In this document: one piece after another, positions 54,377 through 63,819 of the stretch
Layout of the letters: each line of letters starts with the position of its first letter
Numbering within the stretch: the first letter of the stretch is position 1
Assembly: GCA_019634165.1 (NCBI GenBank)
Contig: JAHQVT010000010.1
Span: 248,001 to 312,000 of the forward strand
DNA length: 64,000 nucleotides
From: Rhodospirillales bacterium
Lineage (GTDB): Bacteria; Pseudomonadota; Alphaproteobacteria; Rhodospirillales; Thalassospiraceae
Direction: 5' to 3'
Notes under the pieces: generated by a model
Databases searched by the model: none
The model's input: only the letters and a program-made list of their open reading frames with translations
What the model was told of the DNA's origin: nothing
Translations under genes and position numbers: made by a program

Positions 54377-55188
54377 TGTGCAGGTGCTGGCATCCCGCTG
54401 CCTGTCCCGGCATTAAGATCAAGGGCAAGAAGCCGTTTTTGAATGGTTTGGGACAATACCGGACCGGCCCCCGCCTGCAGGGCACGTTGATAGGCGGCAC
54501 GCGCCATATCGGTTTTGCCCATCGCCAAGGCATTATCGGCAAAATGCGCAATATGTTCGGCCGTCGGCATTGCTTTATTGACGCGTACAAACACGTCTTC
54601 TGCTTCCTGATAGCGCCCTTGGCGATATAAAATCAGCCCATAGGTATCAAGTGCCCCGGCATCATCAGGGGCAACTTGCAGGGCTTGTCTGGATAGTCGT
54701 TCGGCTTCTTCCAAATTTTCCCCGCGCACGGCGTAATGATAGGCCAGCCAATTGGCCGCCCCCATATTCCCCTGCCCGGCCGCCTGATAGGCCTCCGCCG
54801 TCATGGTGTCGCGATAGGTTGAAATAACCGCTTCAATCGATACCTGATCCAATCCATCAACCCATGTCAGGCCAACCCGCACCGCCTTGCAGCCTTGCGC
54901 GTTGCTTTGCTGACACATGGTCACGGCTTCTTCCACCGCACCAAGAACCGTCGCCGTTGGACCGGCGGCATATTCCTTGCCGTTGGCATCGCGCGCCATG
55001 GCTTTGAAATCAATCATCGCCCGATACCGGTCATCAAGCTTTTGCTCGGTCGGGGCGGCAAACATATCTTGCGGTTCCCAATTGGGGCTGGTGTCCCCAC
55101 AGGCCGCAAGACCAAGGATCAAGCCAAGGCCAAGCAATGAACGGAGTGGTTTGATGTCAACGTGGCAGCGATCGAACAAGGCGGTCAT
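54373..55188 (-). CDS. TPR-repeat lipoprotein of unknown function
   Basis: A 271-residue exported lipoprotein: the signal peptide ends in a lipobox LGLAAC, with Cys30 the predicted lipid attachment site. Tetratricopeptide-like repeats fill residues about 140-250 (NMGAANWLAYHYAVRGENLEEAERLSRQALQVAPDDAGALDTYGLILYRQGRYQEAEDVF and two more). Such proteins usually scaffold partners in the periplasm. It lies before the HAD gene with a 4-base overlap, so the two are cotranscribed; the function is not known. Confidence 0.75.
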   Translation of the reverse strand: MTALFDRCHVDIKPLRSLLGLGLILGLAACGDTSPNWEPQDMFAAPTEQKLDDRYRAMIDFKAMARDANGKEYAAGPTATVLGAVEEAVTMCQQSNAQGCKAVRVGLTWVDGLDQVSIEAVISTYRDTMTAEAYQAAGQGNMGAANWLAYHYAVRGENLEEAERLSRQALQVAPDDAGALDTYGLILYRQGRYQEAEDVFVRVNKAMPTAEHIAHFADNALAMGKTDMARAAYQRALQAGAGPVLSQTIQKRLLALDLNAGTGSGMPAPAQ

Positions 55189-55269
55189 TCCCTATTTTAC
55201 AGCAACAGAGCCGCGATCATCATAACCCAATTGGGTAATTCAGGGGTTAACATCTTGATGGCAGACGAA

Positions 55270-55303
55270 AAAGCCGCCGGGATCAAATGATCTCCGGCGG
55301 CTT
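55270..55303 (-). terminator. Rho-independent terminator of sdhCDAB
   Basis: AAAGCCGCCGG and CCGGCGGCTTT pair around a 12-base loop containing a smaller GATC-type pairing. On the minus strand TTTTTCGTC follows, a strong terminator after the sdhB stop at 55352. Confidence 0.88.
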
Positions 55304-55351
55304 TAACAGTTTGGCGTAAAACGCCAATATCAGGGCAACACTGCCAAGCGC

Positions 55352-56134
55352 TTAGGCGCGGCGTTCGGCAATCATCTTTTTGATTTCAGTAATCGCCAAG
55401 GCCGGGTTCAGGCCTTTCGGGCAGGTGTTGGTGCAGTTCATGATCGTATGGCAACGATACAGGCGGAACGGATCTTCAAGTGCATCAAGACGTTCACCGG
55501 TATATTCGTCACGCGAATCAGCCAACCAACGATAAGCCTGCAGCAGAACAGCCGGGCCAAGATAACGGTCCGAGTTCCACCAATAAGACGGGCACGCGGT
55601 CGAGCAGGAGAAGCACAGGATGCATTCCCACAAACCGTCAAGCTGGGCACGTTCTTCACGTGACTGCAGACGCTCACCATCGGGCGGAGCCGGGCTATCA
55701 GCCTTCAGCCACGGCTCAATCGAAGCAAGCTGGGCATAAGGCTGCGACAGGTCCGGCACCAAATCCTTAACCACTGGCATATGCGGCAGCGGATAGATTT
55801 TGACCTCGCCCTTGATGTCATCAATCGGCTTAAGACACGCAAGCGTGTTACGGCCATCAATGTTCATCGCGCACGAACCGCAAATGCCTTCACGGCAAGA
55901 ACGGCGGAACGTCAAGGTCGCGTCGATCTCGTTTTTAATCTTGATCAGCGCGTCAAGCACCATCGGACCACACTTATCAAGATCGATATCATAAGTGTCG
56001 GTACGCGGGTTGTCGCCGCTATCAGGATCAAAACGATAGATCTTGAAGCTACGTGTGTTCTTCGCGTCAGCCGGAGCAGAGAACGACTTGCCCTCTTTTA
56101 CGACCGAATTGGCGGGAAGATTGAATTCTACCAT
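55352..56134 (-). CDS. sdhB: Succinate dehydrogenase iron-sulfur subunit SdhB
   Basis: Electron-transfer subunit of complex II, carrying [2Fe-2S], [4Fe-4S] and [3Fe-4S] clusters between SdhA FAD and the quinone site. Cluster cysteines: [22 protein letters not shown], then [17 protein letters not shown], and [17 protein letters not shown]. It has 260 residues. It is last in sdhCDAB. Confidence 0.96.
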   Translation of the reverse strand: MVEFNLPANSVVKEGKSFSAPADAKNTRSFKIYRFDPDSGDNPRTDTYDIDLDKCGPMVLDALIKIKNEIDATLTFRRSCREGICGSCAMNIDGRNTLACLKPIDDIKGEVKIYPLPHMPVVKDLVPDLSQPYAQLASIEPWLKADSPAPPDGERLQSREERAQLDGLWECILCFSCSTACPSYWWNSDRYLGPAVLLQAYRWLADSRDEYTGERLDALEDPFRLYRCHTIMNCTNTCPKGLNPALAITEIKKMIAERRA

Positions 56135-56159
56135 CTCTCAAATCCTCTCTTGCCGCGCC

Positions 56160-57956
56160 TTAATAGACGCGCTCTTTCGGCTCGATGTATGACACTTCAT
56201 CAGTAAGGGTGAAGTTGTTAACCGGACGGTATGTCAGATCAACAGCATAACCCTTGGTGTCATCCACCTTGGCAATGGTGTGCTTCATCCAGACTTCGTC
56301 ATCACGTTTCGGGTAATCTTCGTGGGCGTGTGCACCACGGGATTCCTGACGCGCTTCTGCCGAATTCATGGTGGCCGCGGCACAGGTCATGAGGTTCTCA
56401 AGCTCGAGAGTCTCGACCAGGTCCGAGTTCCAGATGAGCGATCGATCCGAAACACCGACGTCGGGAAGCGTCTTGGCGGTTTCAGAAAGCTTGTCTTTAC
56501 CTTCTTTAAGGATCTCCGCGGTACGGAACACGCCGCAGTTACCCTGCATGACGCGCTGCATCTCGAGACGGATATCCGCCGTCGGACGCGAACCCTTTGC
56601 CCAACGCAGACGGTCGAAACGTGCGATCGCTTCTTCACCATCGGTGGGTTTAAGGCCTTTGAAGGATGCTTTGGGGTCGACCACTTCGGCTGCATGCAGA
56701 CCACAAGCGCGACCAAAGACAACAAGGTCAAGAAGCGAGTTGGTACCCAAACGGTTTGCACCGTGGACCGACACACAAGCTGCTTCACCAGCCGCCATCA
56801 AGCCCTTAACAATTGCGTTCGGGTCTTTGGCGGTCGGGCGCAGAACTTCGCCCTTATAGTTGGTCGGAATGCCGCCCATGTTGTAATGGACCGTCGGCAG
56901 AACCGGGATCGGTTCTTTGGTCGCATCAACACCGGCAAAGATTTTGGCGGTTTCAGTAATACCCGGCAGACGTTCCCACAGCACTTCCGAACCAAGATGT
57001 TCAAGATGCAGGTGGATATATTCGCCGTGTTCGCCAACACCGCGACCATCACGGATTTCCTGTGCCATACCACGCGACACAACATCACGCGATGCAAGGT
57101 CCTTAACGGTCGGTGCGTAACGTTCCATGAAACGTTCGCCTTCGGAGTTGGTGAGATACCCACCTTCACCACGGGCACCTTCGGTGATCAAACAACCCGA
57201 ACCGTAAATGCCGGTCGGATGGAACTGAACAAATTCCATGTCCTGAAGACCAAGACCCGCACGGGCAACCATACCATGACCGTCACCGGTGCATGTATGT
57301 GCCGAGGTGCAGCTAAAGAATGCACGGCCATAACCGCCAGATGCCAGAATGACCATCTTGGCGTTGAAACGGTGCAGCTCGCCGGTATCAAGATCCCAAG
57401 CAACCAGACCGCGGCAGGTGCCGTCTTCGTCCATGATCAGATCAAGGGCGATATATTCGACAAAGAATTCAGCTTTATGCTTAAGGCACTGCTGATAGAG
57501 GGTGTGAAGCATTGCATGACCGGTACGGTCAGCAGCAGCACACGCACGTTCTACCGGTGCCTTACCGTGATCACGGGTGTGACCACCGAACGGACGCTGA
57601 TAGATTTTGCCATCTTCGGTCCGCGAGAACGGCATGCCGTAATGTTCAAGTTCATGAACCGCCGGAACGGCGTTACGGCACATATATTCAATCGCATCCT
57701 GATCGCCAAGCCAGTCAGACCCTTTGACGGTGTCATACATATGCCACTGCCAGTGATCCTCGGACATATTGCCAAGCGATGCACCGATACCACCCTGGGC
57801 AGCAACGGTGTGCGAACGGGTCGGGAAGACCTTGGTGATACAGGCTGTTTTCAGGCCGGCTTCAACCGTCCCAAGCGTGGCACGAAGACCAGCACCGCCT
57901 GCACCCATAACAACGACGTCGTAGTTATGGTCGATAATTTTATATGATTCACTCAT
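56160..57956 (-). CDS. sdhA: Succinate dehydrogenase flavoprotein subunit SdhA
   Basis: Catalytic subunit oxidising succinate to fumarate. The dinucleotide site is [16 protein letters not shown], the covalent FAD is on His49 of [10 protein letters not shown], and the active-site region is [41 protein letters not shown] with [21 protein letters not shown] earlier and [14 protein letters not shown]. The ATG at 57956 gives 598 residues and lies 4 bases after sdhD; the longer frame is not needed. Confidence 0.97.
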   Translation of the reverse strand: MSESYKIIDHNYDVVVMGAGGAGLRATLGTVEAGLKTACITKVFPTRSHTVAAQGGIGASLGNMSEDHWQWHMYDTVKGSDWLGDQDAIEYMCRNAVPAVHELEHYGMPFSRTEDGKIYQRPFGGHTRDHGKAPVERACAAADRTGHAMLHTLYQQCLKHKAEFFVEYIALDLIMDEDGTCRGLVAWDLDTGELHRFNAKMVILASGGYGRAFFSCTSAHTCTGDGHGMVARAGLGLQDMEFVQFHPTGIYGSGCLITEGARGEGGYLTNSEGERFMERYAPTVKDLASRDVVSRGMAQEIRDGRGVGEHGEYIHLHLEHLGSEVLWERLPGITETAKIFAGVDATKEPIPVLPTVHYNMGGIPTNYKGEVLRPTAKDPNAIVKGLMAAGEAACVSVHGANRLGTNSLLDLVVFGRACGLHAAEVVDPKASFKGLKPTDGEEAIARFDRLRWAKGSRPTADIRLEMQRVMQGNCGVFRTAEILKEGKDKLSETAKTLPDVGVSDRSLIWNSDLVETLELENLMTCAAATMNSAEARQESRGAHAHEDYPKRDDEVWMKHTIAKVDDTKGYAVDLTYRPVNNFTLTDEVSYIEPKERVY

Positions 57957-57960
57957 TGGC

Positions 57961-58344
57961 TCAGGCTCCGGCAAAAACGATACGCAGGACTGATACGACG
58001 GCTGCCACGGACAGGAATGCCGCAACGGCCTTGATCAGCATCAGCGAAATCACTTCTGCTTTACGGTTATGCACATAATCTTCGATCACGACTTGCAGAC
58101 CATGCGTGAAATGCACGGCAACGCTGATGATCAAGAGGATCATCATGGTCGAATGGAAGTACGAGCTCAACCAGGCCTGAACGGCGTCATAGTCAGCCGT
58201 ATGCCCAGCAAGAATCGAAATTATGAACCAGATGCCAAGCGGAAGGTTGGCCATCGCGGTAACGCGCTGGGTCCACCAGTGCGACGAGCCACTTTTGGCA
58301 GAACCGAGACCACGGACACGGCCCAGATCGGATTGCATCTTCAT
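57961..58344 (-). CDS. sdhD: Succinate dehydrogenase membrane anchor SdhD
   Basis: Hydrophobic anchor of complex II with three membrane helices and part of the quinone and haem b site. The 127-residue protein has [20 protein letters not shown] at the first helix and [19 protein letters not shown], with the haem-ligand His and the Tyr near the quinone pocket. GAGGGG precedes the ATG. Confidence 0.92.
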   Translation of the reverse strand: MKMQSDLGRVRGLGSAKSGSSHWWTQRVTAMANLPLGIWFIISILAGHTADYDAVQAWLSSYFHSTMMILLIISVAVHFTHGLQVVIEDYVHNRKAEVISLMLIKAVAAFLSVAAVVSVLRIVFAGA

Positions 58345-58371
58345 GACAAGTTTGTCCCCTCTTGCCCGGCC

Positions 58372-58752
58372 TTAAGCCAGACCGATGATCCAGGTGATGA
58401 TGGTCAGCACAACTGCCGCGCCAAGGACGATCGGGTTGCCTTTGGCAGCACCCTCATTCGACAGGCCGCGACCAGTATCCCAGACAAGGTGACGGATACC
58501 GTTGCAAGCGTGGTAATAAAATGCCGCTGTCCAACCGAACAGCAACAATAGACCAAACCACGAGGTGAAAAATGCGTGATAACCATTAAAGGCTTCACGA
58601 CCAGCGCCGGCTCCAATAAGCCAGGACGCCAGAAATACGAAACCAATGGCAAGGCCGACACCCATCGCGCGGAAAGTGATGGACATCTGTGCCGTCATCG
58701 GAAGCCGGTACACCTGCAAGTGCGGAGACAGCGGCCGATTGGCTTTGCTCAT
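58372..58752 (-). CDS. sdhC: Succinate dehydrogenase cytochrome b subunit SdhC
   Basis: Cytochrome b anchor of complex II. It begins MSKANRPLSPHLQVYRLPMTAQMSITFRAMG, the family signature with the quinone-site Ser in the SITFR motif, and has three helices, with the haem-ligand His in FYYHACNGIRHLVWD. I choose the ATG at 58752 (126 residues), seven codons inside the open frame. It is first in sdhCDAB. Confidence 0.93.
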   Translation of the reverse strand: MSKANRPLSPHLQVYRLPMTAQMSITFRAMGVGLAIGFVFLASWLIGAGAGREAFNGYHAFFTSWFGLLLLFGWTAAFYYHACNGIRHLVWDTGRGLSNEGAAKGNPIVLGAAVVLTIITWIIGLA

Positions 58753-59179
58753 AGCGGAATTGCCTCTTCTCAAAGTAGCTGGCGGGAAAGCAGGGTTTAT
58801 TTACCCATGCAGCGGGTTTGAGTCAATCTGAACCCCTTCTAAATCCAAAGAATTCAGTGACAAAACTCCGTTTTCGCCTCCGTTTAACTACGTAGGTTGA
58901 CCTCTTAGACACCGTAAACACCCTGCGGGAAGGGCTGATCTTAAAGATATAAACGCGATCTTTAAAATCGGCATACGGCGTAACGTGGATTTAGCAATTG
59001 CACAATTAGACCTTAATACGCAAGAAAACTGCCTATGGATCGGGTCTATTTTATTGCAAATACATATGGATGCACGACCACACGATCAAGATCATCACGT
59101 CGCACCGCGTGAAATTACCTCCTCGCTTACAAAGGAACCGTTAAACGCAAGGCACAAAATGTCCCTGTTTCGCTTGGAT
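58753..59179. other. Promoter gap upstream of sdhCDAB
   Basis: This 427-base, AT-rich stretch lies between sdhC and mch, both on the minus strand, and must hold the sdh promoter. I see no gene and no operator I can name. Confidence 0.45.
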
Positions 59180-60229
59180 TCAACGGGGAATCAGAACCGT
59201 ATAATCAAAATCAAGCAACACATCGGAATGGTATTTTCCATCTTCATTACGCAATGGAAAATCACTGGCCTGACGATCACGCACTGCAACAAGTCGCAAA
59301 CGCAACGCACCAAGATCACGCCGTCCCGGCACATCAAGTTTCCCAAGAACTTCTGACCATGCAAAAACCGTGTCCCCGGCAAAGGCCGGATTGGCATGTG
59401 CCCCGGCATTGATCGCCGCAATCCGAAACGCATTGCCAAGCCCGTTAAACGACAATGCCCGGACCAATGAAATGATATGGCCGCCATAAATCAGCCGTTT
59501 GCCAAACCGTCCGCCATTTGCCGCCACCTGATCGAAATGAACCTTGGCGGTGTTTTGATAGAGTCGCGTGGCAATCTGATGTTCAGCTTCTTCAAGCGTC
59601 ATGCCATCGATATGGTCAATTTTCTCGCCGACAAAATAATCATCCCAGCGATGCGGCGATCCCGACAATTCGGTGTCATAGGCCGAAACATCCAGCCCGA
59701 CGGGAATTTGAAACGCTTCAGGTGCGACGACACCGGGCAATTCCGGCAAAACGGTTTCCGGCGCCGGAGTCCCTTCATCGCGTTTGCGCACCATCACCCA
59801 ACGATTGTAATCAAGTACCATCTCGCCGCGTTGATTGCGCCCGACGGAATTAACGTAAACAACCCCGGTTTTACCGTTCGAGTTTTCCTTGATCCCGGTC
59901 ACGGTTGAAACCGAACTGACCGTATCACCGGGATATACCGGCACCCCAAACACGCCCCCGGCATAGCCAAGATTGGCCACCGCGTTTAACGACACATCGG
60001 GGACGGTTTTGCCAAACACCATGTGAAAGGCCAAAAGATCATCTACTGGCGCTGCCCGAAACCCAATCGACTGGGCAAACTCATCGGATGACTGCACGGC
60101 AAAACGCGGGCCATAAAGCCCGGTATAGAGGGCGACATCGCCGCTTGTGATTGTCCTTGGCGTGGCATGGCGGATTTCCTGTCCGATTTGGAAATCCTCA
60201 AAATAATTGCCCGGATTGGTTTTTGACAT
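59180..60229 (-). CDS. mch: Mesaconyl-CoA hydratase (beta-methylmalyl-CoA dehydratase)
   Basis: Two-domain MaoC/hot-dog hydratase interconverting mesaconyl-C1-CoA and beta-methylmalyl-CoA, a step of the ethylmalonyl-CoA pathway and related glyoxylate-forming routes. The 349-residue protein starts MSKTNPGNYFEDFQIGQ and has HATPRTITSGDVALYTGLYG, VYVNSVGRNQRGEMVLDYNRWVMVRKRD, and YQNTAKVHFDQ with GGHIISLVRALSFNGL, close to Rhodobacter Mch in length and motifs. GGGAGG precedes the ATG. It is downstream of the lyase gene by 115 bases. Confidence 0.92.
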   Translation of the reverse strand: MSKTNPGNYFEDFQIGQEIRHATPRTITSGDVALYTGLYGPRFAVQSSDEFAQSIGFRAAPVDDLLAFHMVFGKTVPDVSLNAVANLGYAGGVFGVPVYPGDTVSSVSTVTGIKENSNGKTGVVYVNSVGRNQRGEMVLDYNRWVMVRKRDEGTPAPETVLPELPGVVAPEAFQIPVGLDVSAYDTELSGSPHRWDDYFVGEKIDHIDGMTLEEAEHQIATRLYQNTAKVHFDQVAANGGRFGKRLIYGGHIISLVRALSFNGLGNAFRIAAINAGAHANPAFAGDTVFAWSEVLGKLDVPGRRDLGALRLRLVAVRDRQASDFPLRNEDGKYHSDVLLDFDYTVLIPR

Positions 60230-60344
60230 TCGACGGCCTCCCTGAAAGGTCGAAATTACGTAACAGTCCGGTTCGCGCCACGTTTGATTTCTTTGCCGAA
60301 ATTTCTATGTGGTATTTGGCGCAAACTTTGATGGAACCTGTAGA

Positions 60345-61223
60345 TCAGGCAGCATCCATTTCCGTGATCAGATCCGCCATGGCGACCAGTTTTTTGGCCG
60401 AAACCACATGCAGATTTTCAATCAGCTTGCCATCCACCACGACAACGCCCTTGCCCTCTGCCGCGGCTTCTTCGTGGGCGGCAATGATTTTGCGCGCCCA
60501 ATCAATTTCACTTTGTGCCGGGGCAAAGGCTGTATTGGCTGCACCAATGGTTTTTGGATGGATCAATGTTTTGCCATCAAACCCCAATTCGCGGCCCTGC
60601 TTGCAGGATGCGTCAAACCCGGCATCGTCCGACAGATCCAGATGAACCCCGTCAAGAATGGCCAAGCCATATGCCCGTGCCGCCAACAGGCACAAACCAA
60701 GACTGGTGACCATTGGCAGACGATCTGGCGTATGGGCACAATTCAAATCCTTGGCCAGATCAGAAGTTCCCATGACAAATCCGCCCAATCGCGGATGCGC
60801 ACCGGCAATTTCCTTGGCATTTAACATCGCAAGCGGGGTTTCCATCATGCACCAAATGGTCATGCCGTCATGGGCACCTTCGGCCTCCATGATCGCAGCC
60901 ACTTGGCGGACGGTATCGGCACTTTCGACCTTGGGCAGCAAAATGGCATCTGCCGACGTTTTGGCCGCAGCAACAATGTCGGCATATCCCCACGGCGTGT
61001 TCAGCCCATTGGTCCTGATCTGAATTTCACGTTTCCCGTAACCGCCTTCGCCAAGCGCGCTTACAATCTGATCACGTGCGGTGTCCTTGGCATCTGGTGC
61101 AACAGCATCTTCAAGATCAAGGATAAGACCATCAGCACCAAGGGTTCTGCCCTTTTCCAACGCACGGGCGTTAGAGCCAGGCATATATAAAACAGACCGA
61201 CGCGGACGCGGGGCAGCAGCCAT
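60345..61223 (-). CDS. CoA-ester lyase (HpcH/HpaI/CitE family), probably malyl/methylmalyl-CoA lyase
   Basis: TIM-barrel, Mg2+-dependent lyase expected to split or form malyl-CoA or beta-methylmalyl-CoA with glyoxylate as one product. The 292-residue protein has RRSVLYMPGSNARALEKG, DGLILDLEDAVAPDAKDTAR with the metal Glu and Asp, and MMETPLAMLNAKEI with the second metal Glu. The opening resembles CitE-like members more than Rhodobacter Mcl1, so malyl-CoA thioesterase activity (Mcl2) is an alternative. Pairing with mch fixes the pathway rather than the exact reaction. Confidence 0.78.
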   Translation of the reverse strand: MAAAPRPRRSVLYMPGSNARALEKGRTLGADGLILDLEDAVAPDAKDTARDQIVSALGEGGYGKREIQIRTNGLNTPWGYADIVAAAKTSADAILLPKVESADTVRQVAAIMEAEGAHDGMTIWCMMETPLAMLNAKEIAGAHPRLGGFVMGTSDLAKDLNCAHTPDRLPMVTSLGLCLLAARAYGLAILDGVHLDLSDDAGFDASCKQGRELGFDGKTLIHPKTIGAANTAFAPAQSEIDWARKIIAAHEEAAAEGKGVVVVDGKLIENLHVVSAKKLVAMADLITEMDAA

Positions 61224-61577
61224 CAGGATTCTCCCGTTTGATAATATTCGTACAATATTCTAGCTTAATTTTTACGAAAATTACCCAAACTTGCATTGCA
61301 CTGCAAGCCACTTTTTGCACTGCGGCATAGGAAAACACCATGGGACCCGCTTAAAATACGCCTCATATTGGGCCCGCAAGCGCCATATGCCGCATCGTTT
61401 GCAATGCCCCTAAATGAAGCCCCGCAAAAATAGCGTGCATTATTTACGGTGGATAATCTGTTTCAACATCACCACATCAAATAGCAGCAAGTTTCAAAAC
61501 CCCTTGCCGCTCGACCAATAAAAAAATACCGGCAAATGCCGTGTGGGAGAAGTGCCTGGCCTTACGTCGGAGCAAAA
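61224..61577. promoter_or_regulatory. Divergent promoter gap with two candidate operators
   Basis: AATATT-CGTAC-AATATT (61243-61259) lies just upstream of the lyase ATG. CTTGCA-TTGCAC-TGCAAG (61290-61307) is a perfect inverted repeat with a further TTGCA inside it, and TTTTTGCA follows at 61312-61319. TTGCA-rich sites resemble those of short-chain fatty acyl-CoA regulators (the ScfR family, for example PccR). No such regulator gene is in the window. Confidence 0.45.
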
Positions 61578-62612
61578 ATGTTTGGACATAGGCCCACAAA
61601 GTGGTTCCTGACTGCAACTTTCGCACTATCCACCGCAATGCTGTGCCAACCGGCAACAGTTATGGCGAAGAACCTGACCTTTAGCCTGATCTCCAAGGAC
61701 ATTGAAGATATCAACTTCATCAATGCTTGGCGTGGCTGCAGCGATGCTGCACAACGCAACGGCGATAAATGCCGCCATATGGGCGACACAAGGGTCGGAT
61801 ATTTCCGCGGCCAACTTGCGGCCATTCAAGAAGCCATCAGTCTTGATGTTGATGGCATCGCAATTTCGGTCACCAATTCGTCCTTTATCGCCCAACCCGG
61901 CCTCGCCGTCGCACAAAAACACCAGATTCCAGTCATTACTTTTGATTCTGATCTGGAAGAACCTGAACGGCACCTGCGCATGGCCTATATCGGACCGGAC
62001 AATTTTGAAATCGGCATTCAGCTTGGTGAACTCCTAAAAGCCGAGTTTCCAAACGGCGCAAATATTTGCGTCATGAGCGGCGGCCGCTTTGACCCTAATC
62101 TGAACCACCGGATCGCGGGGCTACGTCATTCTTTGCGCCGCCATTCATCAGATCAAAAACATGCAACCCCAGAAAACACCACCCTCATTCCGATGCAGGG
62201 TGAAACCGGCTGGCGAGAACATCCGCGCTGCCCTTTATTCAACCGCGGCGATGACGGCGTTGCCTTGTCGCAATTTGCCCAAGCCATCCAGAACCCGGCC
62301 ATAGATGCAATTGTGCCCGTCGGCGCGTGGTTATTGGGCAATCCAGACCGGCTGGAGAAAATCATCAAAGATTGCTGCCCGATAGCACCGAAACTCATCA
62401 TGGCCACCGGCACCCCTTCAGAACAGCAACTGAGATTAACCGAAAAAGCCATGATGAATGGCTATGTCGCAATTGATTTCTATCGAATGGGGGAATTGAT
62501 TTATCAGCAGCTTCTTAATTTTGCCACTGGCCAGAATGTTGTCATTGCCCCTGAACCGCTGTTGCGCATCCAAAGCAGTACTCAACTCAAAACAGATGAC
62601 GCACCGATGTAG
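61578..62612 (+). CDS. Periplasmic sugar-type binding protein, orphan
   Basis: A 344-residue exported protein with the type I periplasmic-binding fold used for sugars and autoinducers. Signal peptide from MFGHRPTKWFLTATFALS ending near VMA. Then LTFSLISKDIEDINFINAWRGCSDAAQ, and an AISVTNSSFIAQPGLAVAQKHQIPVITFDSD hinge-type block. GGAG is 5 bases before the ATG at 61578. No ABC transporter is beside it, so it may be a chemotaxis or two-component co-sensor rather than a transporter part; this cannot be settled here. Six Cys are more than usual for the fold. Confidence 0.65.
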   Translation: MFGHRPTKWFLTATFALSTAMLCQPATVMAKNLTFSLISKDIEDINFINAWRGCSDAAQRNGDKCRHMGDTRVGYFRGQLAAIQEAISLDVDGIAISVTNSSFIAQPGLAVAQKHQIPVITFDSDLEEPERHLRMAYIGPDNFEIGIQLGELLKAEFPNGANICVMSGGRFDPNLNHRIAGLRHSLRRHSSDQKHATPENTTLIPMQGETGWREHPRCPLFNRGDDGVALSQFAQAIQNPAIDAIVPVGAWLLGNPDRLEKIIKDCCPIAPKLIMATGTPSEQQLRLTEKAMMNGYVAIDFYRMGELIYQQLLNFATGQNVVIAPEPLLRIQSSTQLKTDDAPM

Positions 62613-62613
62613 A

Positions 62614-63765
62614 TTATTCAGGGTCGCCAAACAGCCCGGTCATCAGCATGCTGGTGATACTGGGCACCTCGTTCAATGCCCGCCCGTTTGACAGGAACAC
62701 AACCACGGTATCTTGATCCGGGAACCATGAAAATTCGGCGGAATAACCAAAGTAAATCCCGTCATGCCCCCAGACCGGGCCCCAATCGCTGGACCCAATC
62801 ATAAGCCCATAGCCATAAGACCCTTCGCCGGTAAAGGCAGTATCGGTCGTCGCGCGTTTTATGGCGTTTGGCCCCAACAACACGCCATTTACAAATAACG
62901 CACGGGCAAATTTCACCATGTCATGCGCGGTTGAAATGATCCCGCCATCGGCAAGATGATCGCCAACGTCATAATCGGTCACATCTTCAAGCTGCCCATC
63001 GCCATTGGCATCGTCAAACCCGCGCGCCAACAAATCAGGCCGCGGATAACGCCCAAAAGATGTATTGACCATTTGGGCGGGCTCAAAAACCCGCCGATTG
63101 AAAACGGCTTCAACAAGCTCTCCTTCAACCGCCTCGATCATGACACCCAGCAAGATGAAATTGCTGTTAGAGGCAGCATAGCTTGTCCCCGGCTCGAAAT
63201 AGGCTTCGCGATCGGCAATCAACGGCAGCAACTCGACATTGCGCCAGCCATGCTGTGGATCACGTCCAACCAGTTGGAAAAAGAACTCCCCATCAAGGTA
63301 ATCAGGGATGCCTGAACTGTTACGCAAAAGATCGCGAATGGTTGCCTTATCTGCATTGGCAACCCGGTCCTTAAATTCCTCGGGTAACCATTTTCCAATC
63401 GGATCGGAAAGATCAATCCGCTTTTCCGATGCCAGTTGCAACGTCACAACCGCCGTCATCATTTTGCTGAGCGAACCAATATAAAACTGCTGATCCGCAC
63501 GCATGCCGGTATCGGGATTTACGCTGGCATAGCCACTGGCAGCATATCGAACCTCACCTGTGCCATAACCAATCCCAACCACCCCACCGGGCAGGCCTGC
63601 ATGTTTGATATATTGCTGTAAGAAAGTTTCAAGCGGATCAGATGGGGTGTCTTTCTTTGTCGTATTTTGCTGCGCAGATACGGGCGCTTGGGCACATAGA
63701 ACGCTTGTTGCCCCCCATATCACCGCGAACACCAAAAGACGCTTTATACCAACCACCAAGACCAT
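62614..63765 (-). CDS. Serine hydrolase of the beta-lactamase class C family, exported
   Basis: Exported enzyme of the AmpC/D-alanyl carboxypeptidase-like esterase family, 383 residues from the ATG at 63765 (GTGGGG upstream). A signal peptide ends near APVSAQ. The serine motif is GSLSKMMTAV with Ser and Lys three apart; the last motif is WGHDGIYFGY. The YxN motif appears as SYAASNSNF, so the catalytic Tyr may be replaced by Ala or displaced by two residues, which could lower activity. A calcium-like DDANGDGQLEDVTD loop lies in the middle. It ends one base from the convergent binding-protein gene. Confidence 0.8.
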   Translation of the reverse strand: MVLVVGIKRLLVFAVIWGATSVLCAQAPVSAQQNTTKKDTPSDPLETFLQQYIKHAGLPGGVVGIGYGTGEVRYAASGYASVNPDTGMRADQQFYIGSLSKMMTAVVTLQLASEKRIDLSDPIGKWLPEEFKDRVANADKATIRDLLRNSSGIPDYLDGEFFFQLVGRDPQHGWRNVELLPLIADREAYFEPGTSYAASNSNFILLGVMIEAVEGELVEAVFNRRVFEPAQMVNTSFGRYPRPDLLARGFDDANGDGQLEDVTDYDVGDHLADGGIISTAHDMVKFARALFVNGVLLGPNAIKRATTDTAFTGEGSYGYGLMIGSSDWGPVWGHDGIYFGYSAEFSWFPDQDTVVVFLSNGRALNEVPSITSMLMTGLFGDPE

Positions 63766-63819
63766 CCCCACTGCCACATCTGCTTTGCACCACAGTTACG
63801 CAAATAACTTGCCGTCTGG

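Noticed and set aside
56280-57947. A 555-codon open frame on the plus strand opposite sdhA
   Set aside because: It is the antisense shadow of sdhA; its composition (many His, Thr, Arg) and lack of a ribosome site show no coding signal.
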